A DNA stretch of 27,331 nucleotides from CADEFQ01 sp035433705. GTDB lineage: Bacteria; Pseudomonadota; Gammaproteobacteria; Steroidobacterales; Steroidobacteraceae. Shown one piece after another: positions 9,866 through 16,134 of the stretch. The first letter of the stretch is position 1. Each line of letters starts with the position of its first letter. The notes beneath the pieces were generated by a model that did no database searches, was not told the DNA's origin, and worked only from the letters and a program-made list of their open reading frames with translations. The DNA is taken from positions 1 through 27,331 of the forward strand of contig DAORVK010000038.1 of NCBI GenBank assembly GCA_035433705.1. The letters run 5' to 3'. The position numbers and the translations under genes were made by a program.

Positions 9866-11674
9866 ATGCGCACCATAGTCGATCAGGCAATCCGGGCCGC
9901 GATTCTTCTCGGCCTGTTCGTTGCGGGGCCTGCTCTCGCGTCGGAACCCATCCTCGCGCCGCAAGACGGGCGGGGCGAGGCTTCCCGCGAACTGGCCGCC
10001 GCGCTGCAGAGCGAACTCGGGAATCGTCTGCAGGCTGCGCTGGCCGAAGATGGGCCCGTCGGTGCGATAGAAGTCTGCCGGACCGCCGCGCCGGGCATCG
10101 CGACTCGACTCAGTGAGCGCGCGGGCGCGCAGGTCGGACGCACGGCGCTGCGCGTGCGCAATCCCGTGAACGCACCGGGTCCCGGGGAGCGAGCGGTGCT
10201 CGAAGGCTTCGCGCAACGTTTCACCGTCGGGGAGGGCGGTCCGATTGAGGATTACCAGTCGCTCCCGGATGGTCGCGCGCGCTACATGCGGGCGATCGTG
10301 ACGCAGCCGATGTGCCTCGCCTGCCATGGATCCGCGCTCGCAGCACCGGTGCGGCAAGCGCTCGCGGAGCACTATCCGGCCGACGAAGCTACAGGCTTCT
10401 CGACCGGCGACCTGCGCGGTGCGTTCGTCGTCGAGTGGCCTGCAGCTGAGGACAACGCGGCGCTGCCGACAAGCGAACTGGCAGACCTGCTGCGCGCGAC
10501 GCTCGAGCATCCGGACATCATGGCGAGGCGTGCCGATGCCTCCGCCGCACGCTCGGAACTGGCGGCTGCCACAGCCCGCTACTTCGGTGCGGGCAGCGTC
10601 GGCGCCGAAGCGCAGCGCTTCGAAGGTGAACGGTTCGTCGGCCCGATGACTCCGGCTGCCTTCACCGATCCGCCCTTTGCCCGTGACGTCACGCGCTATG
10701 GTGCGACGTATGCGGTACCGCTCGATCTCTTCGGTGTGATCGCGTCGAGTCGGGCGGCCGCGCGCGGTGCGGTGCAGGCGGCCAGGCTTGCGGAACGCGG
10801 AGAGCAGCTTGCACAGCTGCATGAAACGACAGGTGCGTACGCCCGACTGCAGGCGCTGCAGCGCCGCGCGACGGCCCTGGGCGCACAGCGCGAGCGCGTC
10901 ACAACCACGATCGCCCGCGTACGCCGCGAAGTGGACTCCGGTCAACTGGCCACAGTGGACCTGCGACTCGCCGAGAGCGAACTCGCGCGCGTCGAGTCGG
11001 ACGAACTGCGCCTGAAGGCCGCGACGGGCGAGGCGCTCGCGGCACTGCAGGCCGCGAGCGGAGTCGAGCACCTTCCCGCCGCGCAGCCCGTCGTCGCACC
11101 TGAGTGGCCGGACGGGCAACTCGAAGGCGCCCTGCCCGCCGCGCTCGCTGATGCTCGCGCGGCCGTCGCGAAAGCAAATGCAGAGGAGGCCCATCGGACG
11201 CTTTGGCCTTCCTTTTCCGCGGTGGCGGACTACGCGCAATTCGACGGCGGCGACCAGAGCATCGAGGCCTGGGGTGCCGGGCTGAGGTTCAGCATCCCGC
11301 TCGATTCGGTCGCGCGCCGTCGTGCGTCAGCAGCGGACGCCCGAGCGCGGGCCGCGGAATCCGGGCGTGACGCCGCGCGTCGCCTGGTGGCCCGGCAATG
11401 GGCTTCGTTGCGCGCGTCGCACCTCGCCGCGCTGGGCGATATCGAGGCAGTGACCAAGGAGATTGCGTATCGCGAAGAAGTCGTCCGCACGCAGATGGAG
11501 CTCGCGCGCGTCGGGCTCGCGTCACTCGAGGATCTGCTGCGCCAGCAGCGCGACCTGCTCGACGCCGAGGCCCGACGTGCCGATGCGCGGGCGCTCGCGC
11601 TCGTGACATGGTCGGCGGTACAGCTGCTGCTCGGCAGCGAGCCCGCCGCGTACATCGCCGCGCTGGACAAATGA
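9866..11674 (+). CDS. Fusion of Tll0287-like (DUF3365) haem domain with TolC-type outer-membrane channel
   Basis: This is probably the outer-membrane channel of the divergent RND system, carrying an extra N-terminal redox domain. ATG 9866 is preferred over GTG 9851 because GGAGGGG precedes it; the product is 602 residues. A Sec signal peptide ends near GPALA-SEP (about residue 26). Residues about 27-193 match the Tll0287-like/DUF3365 fold: AIEVCRTAAPGIA, the RNPVNAPGPGE stretch, MRAIVTQPMCLACHG with a c-type haem motif C150-L-A-C153-H154, and a final GDLRGAFVVEWP strand. Residues about 200-602 are a TolC-family barrel/coiled-coil with two repeats, rich in Ala/Arg/Glu helices. TolC proteins are normally about 400-480 residues and lack a haem site. 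It diverges from DUF2892-MFP-RND and shares its control region. Confidence 0.85.
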   Translation: MRTIVDQAIRAAILLGLFVAGPALASEPILAPQDGRGEASRELAAALQSELGNRLQAALAEDGPVGAIEVCRTAAPGIATRLSERAGAQVGRTALRVRNPVNAPGPGERAVLEGFAQRFTVGEGGPIEDYQSLPDGRARYMRAIVTQPMCLACHGSALAAPVRQALAEHYPADEATGFSTGDLRGAFVVEWPAAEDNAALPTSELADLLRATLEHPDIMARRADASAARSELAAATARYFGAGSVGAEAQRFEGERFVGPMTPAAFTDPPFARDVTRYGATYAVPLDLFGVIASSRAAARGAVQAARLAERGEQLAQLHETTGAYARLQALQRRATALGAQRERVTTTIARVRREVDSGQLATVDLRLAESELARVESDELRLKAATGEALAALQAASGVEHLPAAQPVVAPEWPDGQLEGALPAALADARAAVAKANAEEAHRTLWPSFSAVADYAQFDGGDQSIEAWGAGLRFSIPLDSVARRRASAADARARAAESGRDAARRLVARQWASLRASHLAALGDIEAVTKEIAYREEVVRTQMELARVGLASLEDLLRQQRDLLDAEARRADARALALVTWSAVQLLLGSEPAAYIAALDK

Positions 11675-11686
11675 GCTTGCGAAGAC

Positions 11687-11710
11687 AACTCGGCGATAGA
11701 TGCCGAGGTT
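11687..11710. terminator. Hairpin between convergent haem-TolC and trxC genes
   Basis: AACTCGGC at 11687-11694 pairs with GCCGAGGTT at 11702-11710 with one bulged base, around a 7-base loop, 12 bases after the channel gene's stop. No T-tract follows on either strand, so it is at best a weak bidirectional terminator. Confidence 0.35.
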
Positions 11711-11776
11711 GCGGCTTTCAACCCCCGCGCTTCAGCCAGTGAAATGCGCGCAGGCGCGGCGGGTCGCATCCCCGCA

Positions 11777-12223
11777 TCAGGCGGCCGCGCCGAGCGTCGA
11801 ACGCGCCCACCGGGCGATTTCGCCGGTCGGCAACGCCCCGGACATGCGTCCGATCTCGCGCCCTCGCTGGAACAATGCCAAGGTCGGGATGCTGCGAATG
11901 CCGAAGCGCGCGCCGAGTTCAGGCTGCGCCTGCGTGTCGATCTTGCCGAGCCGCATCGCCGGCTCGAGCTCTGCGGCGGCCGCTTCGAAGTGAGGCGCCA
12001 TCGTCTGGCACGGACCGCACCACGGAGCCCAGAAGTCGACGAGCAGCGGCAGGTCGCTGCGCACGGCATGCGTCTCGAAAGAAGCCGCATCCAGGATGAG
12101 CGGCTTCGCGGTGAACAGTACCCGGCCGCAGCGCCCGCAATTCGGCGCGTCAGCGAGCCGTTCCCGGGGTACGCGATTGATCACCGCGCAGTGCGGGCAG
12201 CCGATTTGCAGCGAAGCGCTCAT
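11777..12223 (-). CDS. trxC: Thioredoxin 2 (zinc-finger thioredoxin)
   Basis: A cytoplasmic dithiol reductase of 148 residues. The N-terminus has two CxxC pairs (GCPHC and CGRCG, residues about 9-32) that bind zinc in TrxC proteins. The thioredoxin fold follows, with active site WCGPC in LLVDFWAPWCGPCQTMAPHFE and the cis-Pro segment IRSIPTLALFQRG. ATG 12223 overlaps the osmC-type gene's stop by four bases, so it is the last gene of an sqr-osmC-trxC operon. In this setting it most likely reduces persulfides or polysulfides made after sulfide oxidation, releasing H2S or regenerating thiols (inference). Thioredoxins reducing persulfides is established for the family. Confidence 0.92.
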   Translation of the reverse strand: MSASLQIGCPHCAVINRVPRERLADAPNCGRCGRVLFTAKPLILDAASFETHAVRSDLPLLVDFWAPWCGPCQTMAPHFEAAAAELEPAMRLGKIDTQAQPELGARFGIRSIPTLALFQRGREIGRMSGALPTGEIARWARSTLGAAA

Positions 12224-12699
12224 GTTTGCGCTCCCACGGCCGCGCCGCCATGCACGATCGCGCCGGTGCCATCTCTCACCGTCACGTGCACATCGACGCC
12301 GTCGCGCACGCTCTGGGTCACGATGCAGAAGTTCTCGAACTGCTCGAGGATGCGTGGCAGTTGCTGATACCCGGCCGCCGGTTCGGCCAACAGCAGCTCC
12401 ACCTGCGCACTGCCGATCCGCCAGCGTCCGTCGGCATTGCGCCGCGGCGTCGCGCTGATCTGCGCCTTCACCTTGCCCGGGGAGTTGCGAAACTTGCGCA
12501 GCGAGAACAGCAGGCTCGCCGCCATGCAGTTGGCGATCGCGGCGAGCAGCAGTCGCGAGGGGTTCGGACCCTGGTCGCCGCCGAGCGGCGCGGGCTCGTC
12601 GGTCAGCAGCGGCGCAAGCGCAGTGTCGTCGAAGACGACACGAAAGGTGTAGTCGCTCTCCTGTTCGAGGCTGACACGGATCGGGCTGTCGATACTCAA
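12220..12699 (-). CDS. OsmC-family thiol peroxidase/persulfide-linked protein
   Basis: A protein of 159 residues of the OsmC/Ohr superfamily. Both redox cysteines are visible: one in LLAAIANCMAASLLFSLRK and one in LEQFENFCIVTQSVR. The translation start is TTG 12699, with AAGGAG about 9 bases upstream and only 13 bases after the sqr stop, so it is cotranscribed with sqr. It overlaps trxC by four bases. OsmC proteins reduce organic peroxides and, in some bacteria, sulfane sulfur such as organic polysulfides (family knowledge). Placement between SQR and thioredoxin favours a role in handling the persulfide products. The C-terminus (TGAIVHGGAAVGAQT) is short and unremarkable. It is not Ohr by context, since no OhrR-type MarR regulator is present. 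Confidence 0.88.
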   Translation of the reverse strand: MSIDSPIRVSLEQESDYTFRVVFDDTALAPLLTDEPAPLGGDQGPNPSRLLLAAIANCMAASLLFSLRKFRNSPGKVKAQISATPRRNADGRWRIGSAQVELLLAEPAAGYQQLPRILEQFENFCIVTQSVRDGVDVHVTVRDGTGAIVHGGAAVGAQT

Positions 12700-12712
12700 C
12701 GGGGCTCTCCTT

Positions 12713-13984
12713 TCAGCGTGTACGCTCGATCCCGAGCAACTTCAGCACGTACTTCTCGTAGACCGGTTCGGTGTTGCCGGTCTTCATCTTCCTGAGGAAA
12801 TATTTTTCGAAGGCGATCTTCGCGAGGTGCACCCATTTCCCCACTCTGGTCCAGCTGACATTGCGCGGCGGGATCTGTGGCAAGGCGACAAAGGCAGCGC
12901 CGCGATCGCCCATGTCGGCGAGGCAGATTGCATTCCAGGTGGCCTGCACCTCGCGCCGCTCGCCCGCGATATCGCCCTGGATGTTCCTGGCTACCGCCGT
13001 AACCATCGATTCGATCATGAAGCCGGTCTTTGGCGCACCGGTCGGGACAGGCGTCTGTTCGACCGGCGGGATCGCCACGCAGACACCGAGCGCGTAAATG
13101 TTGGGCCAGGCGGAATTGCGCTGATGCTTGTCGATCAGCACGAATCCGCGCGGGTTGCAAAGCCCCTCGACCTGGCGCACCGCGTCCACGCCCGCAAAGG
13201 CAGGCAGCACCATGGAATACCGGAACGGCAAGACATGGTTCCGCCGGATCTCGCCATCCTCGTTCATCTCGAGGACCTCCATCTCGCCCGCGCGGACCGC
13301 ACCGATCTTCGCGTTGACGATCCACTGGATGTGCCGCTTGCGAAACTCCGACTCCATCAGGCCCTTCGAGTCGCCGACACCGCCGAGACCCATGTGGCCG
13401 ACATATGGCTCCGGCGTGACATAGATGATCGGAACCCGGTCACGCAGCTTGCGCTTGCGCAGGTCGCGATCGACGATCATCGCGAACTCGTAGGCGGGGC
13501 CGAAGCAGCTCGCGCCGGCGGCGGCGCCGACGATGAGGGGGCCCGGGTCTTGCAGGAACTCCTGATAAGCGTCCCACGCGGCTGTGGCATGCGGCGTGGT
13601 GCAGATCGACTGCGTGAAGCCCCCGTCGGGGCCGAGGCCGGGAACGTCATCGAAGGCGAGCCGCGGACCCGTGGCGATGACGAGGTAATCGTAGTCGATG
13701 CTTCGCCCGTCGCGCAGCCAGACCCGATTGCGGCCCGGCTCCACCCGTTCCGCCCCGACAGGGTCGAAGGCGATCCGCTTCTTTTCCAGGCGGGTGGCAA
13801 CCGGAATCTGGATCTGCTTCGCGGTGCGCCAACCCACCGCAACCCAGGGATTGGACGGCGTGAACGAAAAGAGATCACCCTCGCCTATGACCGTGATGGC
13901 AGGACCCGCTCCCAGCATGCCGCGCAATTCGTACGCGACGCTCATGCCGCCGATGCCGGCGCCCAGAATTACGACACGTACCAT
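12713..13984 (-). CDS. sqr: Sulfide:quinone oxidoreductase (type I)
   Basis: A membrane-associated flavoenzyme that oxidises H2S to sulfane sulfur or persulfide and passes electrons to quinone. ATG 13984 has GGAGGG six bases upstream and gives 423 residues beginning MVRVVILGAGIGGMSVAYEL (FAD-binding GxGxxG). With this start the three catalytic cysteines fall at 128 (TQSICTTPHA), 160 (GASCFGPAYEF) and 354 (ATWNAICLADMGD). That matches the Cys128/160/356 pattern of characterised type I SQRs. The C-terminal stretch RWVHLAKIAFEKYF-like (GKWVHLAKIAFEKYFLRKMK) is the amphipathic membrane anchor. The longer open frame to 14044 is not supported. It heads the operon with osmC and trxC and diverges from the repressor gene. 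Confidence 0.92.
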   Translation of the reverse strand: MVRVVILGAGIGGMSVAYELRGMLGAGPAITVIGEGDLFSFTPSNPWVAVGWRTAKQIQIPVATRLEKKRIAFDPVGAERVEPGRNRVWLRDGRSIDYDYLVIATGPRLAFDDVPGLGPDGGFTQSICTTPHATAAWDAYQEFLQDPGPLIVGAAAGASCFGPAYEFAMIVDRDLRKRKLRDRVPIIYVTPEPYVGHMGLGGVGDSKGLMESEFRKRHIQWIVNAKIGAVRAGEMEVLEMNEDGEIRRNHVLPFRYSMVLPAFAGVDAVRQVEGLCNPRGFVLIDKHQRNSAWPNIYALGVCVAIPPVEQTPVPTGAPKTGFMIESMVTAVARNIQGDIAGERREVQATWNAICLADMGDRGAAFVALPQIPPRNVSWTRVGKWVHLAKIAFEKYFLRKMKTGNTEPVYEKYVLKLLGIERTR

Positions 13985-14038
13985 GCGCTGCCCTCCGAGG
14001 AATGCTGCAACGGCGGCCGGGCTGACGCGCCCATCCGC

Positions 14039-14080
14039 TTGCAATCATATTAGCGACAGCTTATATTAGAGTCAACTAAT
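14039..14080. promoter_or_regulatory. Divergent promoters with ATTAG-N6-CTAAT operator (sqr/arsR block)
   Basis: Two good sigma-70-like promoters overlap here. For sqr (minus strand): -35 TTGACT at 14075-14070, 17-base spacer, -10 TAATAT at 14052-14047. For the repressor gene (plus strand): -35 TTGCAA at 14039-14044, 17-base spacer, -10 TATATT at 14062-14067. The palindrome ATTAG-AGTCAA-CTAAT (14065-14080) covers the sqr -35 and the edge of the repressor -10. An extra ATATTAG half-site is at 14047-14053. A bound ArsR-type dimer would block both promoters. The same palindrome lies at 9792-9807. Confidence 0.8.
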
Positions 14081-14098
14081 GCACACGCGTGCACATGG

Positions 14099-14452
14099 AT
14101 GCCGAAACGAAACCGCCGACTTCCCGATCTCGAAGCGATGCAGGCACATGCCGGCGAGGCAGCGCAACTGCTGAAAGCACTTGCCAACGAGCGCCGGCTG
14201 CAGGTGCTGTGCCTGCTCGCGGGCGGAGAGCGTTCCGTAGGCGAGATCAACGAGCTTCTCGGACTCAGTCAATCGGCCTTGTCGCAGCATCTCGCGGTAT
14301 TGCGCGATGAGCATCTCGTGCGCACCCGCCGGGAGGCGCAGACAATCCACTACTCGCTGATGCCGGGGCCGGCGGCGGCTGTCATCGAAACCCTCCACCG
14401 CTTTTACTGCAACGCGCGGGCCGACACCGGCCACGAAAGGGGAGCCGCGTGA
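14099..14452 (+). CDS. ArsR-family persulfide-sensing repressor, SqrR/BigR/YgaV type
   Basis: A cytoplasmic winged-helix repressor of 117 residues. The core LLKALANERRLQVLCLL...VGEINELLGLSQSALSQHLAVLRDEHLVRTRREAQTIHYSL is the ArsR DNA-binding domain. Cysteines occur only at 38 (VLCLL) and 104 (RFYC), 66 residues apart. That is the same spacing as the sensor pair in SqrR (41/107) and BigR (42/108), which form a tetrasulfide link in the presence of persulfide and release DNA (family knowledge). Metal-site motifs such as ELCVCDL are absent. The start is uncertain: ATG 14099 lacks a clear ribosome binding site, and ATG 14138 (MQAHAGEAAQ) is an alternative. It overlaps the methyltransferase gene by four bases and diverges from sqr. 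Confidence 0.88.
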   Translation: MPKRNRRLPDLEAMQAHAGEAAQLLKALANERRLQVLCLLAGGERSVGEINELLGLSQSALSQHLAVLRDEHLVRTRREAQTIHYSLMPGPAAAVIETLHRFYCNARADTGHERGAA

Positions 14453-15075
14453 CGGGCGACGTGGAGACGATGGGCATCGCGCGCTGGGACACGCGCTTCG
14501 CCGTGCCCGAGTATGTCTTCGGCACCGAGCCCAACGACTTCCTCCTCTCGCAGCGCCACCGGTTGCAGCCGGGAACGCGCGCGCTTGCGCTCGCAGACGG
14601 CGAGGGCCGCAATGGCGTATGGCTCGCGCAGCAGGGGCTCGAGGTACTGTCTGTCGATGCTTCCCGGGTCGGGCTGGAGAAGGCCCGCAAGCTGGCAGCT
14701 TCGCGTGGGGTGCCGATCACGACGGAGCTGGCAGATCTCGGCAACTGGGAATGGGGCCGCGATGACTTCGATGTCGTGGTGGCCATCTTCATCCAGTTCG
14801 CCGGGCCGGGGATACGCGACGCGATGTTCGCGGGAATGCAGCGCGCCCTGAAGCCGGGTGGCCTGCTGATCCTGCAGGGCTATCGTCCCGCGCAGCTCGG
14901 CTACGGCACCGGCGGGCCGCCCGTGATCGGGAACCTGTACACGGCTGACCTGCTGCGCGCAGCGCTGGCCGACATGGAGATCCTGCTGCTGCGCGAGCAC
15001 GACGGCGTCATCCGCGAAGGCCATGGGCACGATGGCATGTCCGCGCTGATCGATCTCGTGGCGCGCAAGCGCTGA
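14449..15075 (+). CDS. Class I SAM-dependent methyltransferase, TehB/thiol-methyltransferase-like
   Basis: A cytoplasmic methyltransferase of 208 residues starting at GTG 14449, overlapping the repressor stop (GTGA), so co-translated with it. The N-terminus ARWDTRFAVPEYVFGTEPNDFLL is typical of a TehB-like group. SAM-binding motif I is ALALADGEGRNGVWLA, the acidic ribose-binding position is SVDAS, and the post-motif stretch is DFDVVVAIFIQF. The family methylates small thiols, selenite/tellurite or related acceptors, but the substrate of this member is unknown. In a persulfide-controlled operon a role in methylating sulfide or low-molecular thiols is plausible (inference). The gene's end faces apbE across a hairpin. 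Confidence 0.82.
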   Translation: MTGDVETMGIARWDTRFAVPEYVFGTEPNDFLLSQRHRLQPGTRALALADGEGRNGVWLAQQGLEVLSVDASRVGLEKARKLAASRGVPITTELADLGNWEWGRDDFDVVVAIFIQFAGPGIRDAMFAGMQRALKPGGLLILQGYRPAQLGYGTGGPPVIGNLYTADLLRAALADMEILLLREHDGVIREGHGHDGMSALIDLVARKR

Positions 15076-15103
15076 TCGGCGATGTCCCTGGGGTGCCCGG
15101 GGA

Positions 15104-15155
15104 GCGCGTAGCGCTTCCCGACACGGTCGAGCGTCGCGGCGTCGGGCGCTACGCT
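15104..15155. terminator. Imperfect hairpin between convergent methyltransferase and apbE genes
   Basis: AGCGCGTAGCGCTTCCCGAC (15103-15122) can pair with GTCGGGCGCTACGCT (15141-15155) with small bulges. The structure lies between the methyltransferase stop (15075) and the apbE stop (15154). No T-tract is present. It may act as a shared bidirectional terminator. Confidence 0.4.
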
Positions 15156-16122
15156 ACGAGGGTGAATGCGTCGTCACCGGCTCCGGCGCCGCGGCAGAGT
15201 CGAACCGGCCCGAACCCATCTCGACCAATGTGCCTTCCCGGCGCAGCAGCCACAGGGCTTCCAGTCCCAGGCGATGCGCCATCGCCGGCCCGTCGCTCGG
15301 CCCGGCCACCAGCAGCGCCGTGGCCCAGGCGTCGGCATCCATGCATGTGCGTGCAAGCACGGTGATGGAAGCGACATCGTTGCGCACGGGCGCTGCCCGG
15401 CGGCCGTCCATGGTGTGCGCCAGGCGCGCGCCACCCACCAGCACGAAGCGGCGGTAGTCGCCCGAGGTGGCCACGGCCAGATCCTGCAGTTCGATCACGC
15501 CATGCACCGCGCGGCGCCCAGGTTCGGGGCTCTCCAGCGCCACGGCCCAGGGCTGCCCGTCGGCTTGACTGCCCAGAGCGCGCAGTTCGCCATCGAGTGC
15601 CGCCAGCGCGTGGCGGATGTCGTAGTGCTGCAGCACGGCCACCATGCAATCCACGGCGTGGCCCTTGGCAATACCGCACAGGTCGATCTGCAGGCCTGCA
15701 CGCTTGCAGGCCCGGCCCGCATCCAGATCCAGTTCCAGGCTTTGGTGGGCGGGGCAGCGGGAGGTGTCGCCGGCTACGCGAATCGCTTGCGCATCGGGCT
15801 CATCACGAACCGCGCCAAAGCCCCAGGCATCGACCAGCGCTCCAACGGCAGGGTCGAAAGCCCCCGCGCTCAGGCGGCTGATTTCCAGCGCACGGTCAAG
15901 CACGTACAGCATCTCTGCAGGCAGATCGACCCAGCTGTCGACGGGTGCGCGGTTCAGGCGCATGAGGTCACTGCCGGGCTTCCAGGGGGACATCTGCGCA
16001 TCCACCAGATCCACGGCCGCCTGCAAGGCGGCGCGCAATGGCTTGGGGTCTCGATCCGGCGCGACATCGCAATTGACGGACCAGCGTGTGCCCATGGTCG
16101 GGCCGTTCAGGTTCAGACGCAT
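15154..16122 (-). CDS. apbE: FAD:protein FMN transferase (ApbE)
   Basis: An enzyme that transfers FMN from FAD to a Ser/Thr of extracytoplasmic electron-transfer proteins, Mg-dependent. It has 322 residues, near the usual ApbE length. Visible motifs are the N-terminal PTMGTRWSV, the central SAGAFDPAVGALVDAWGFG, the ATSGDYRRF loop, the AHTMDGR position (usually H-x-I-D-P), and the C-terminal MDADAWATALLVAG that carries the Mg/FAD-binding Asp and Thr. I see no Sec signal peptide, so it may act in the cytoplasm or be exported in another way. It is the last gene of an operon with PepSY, DUF2271 and the PepSY-reductase, 12 bases after the reductase stop. Confidence 0.92.
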   Translation of the reverse strand: MRLNLNGPTMGTRWSVNCDVAPDRDPKPLRAALQAAVDLVDAQMSPWKPGSDLMRLNRAPVDSWVDLPAEMLYVLDRALEISRLSAGAFDPAVGALVDAWGFGAVRDEPDAQAIRVAGDTSRCPAHQSLELDLDAGRACKRAGLQIDLCGIAKGHAVDCMVAVLQHYDIRHALAALDGELRALGSQADGQPWAVALESPEPGRRAVHGVIELQDLAVATSGDYRRFVLVGGARLAHTMDGRRAAPVRNDVASITVLARTCMDADAWATALLVAGPSDGPAMAHRLGLEALWLLRREGTLVEMGSGRFDSAAAPEPVTTHSPS

Positions 16123-16134
16123 GTCGCTGGAAGG

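Noticed and set aside
12827..14053. A 408-codon plus-strand open frame opposite sqr
   Set aside because: SQR has exact catalytic-cysteine spacing and a ribosome binding site; the opposite frame has no family character.
14081..14098. A GCACACGCGTGCAC stretch upstream of the ArsR gene that looks palindromic
   Set aside because: Only the central ACGCGT is self-complementary; the flanking GCAC copies are direct, not inverted.
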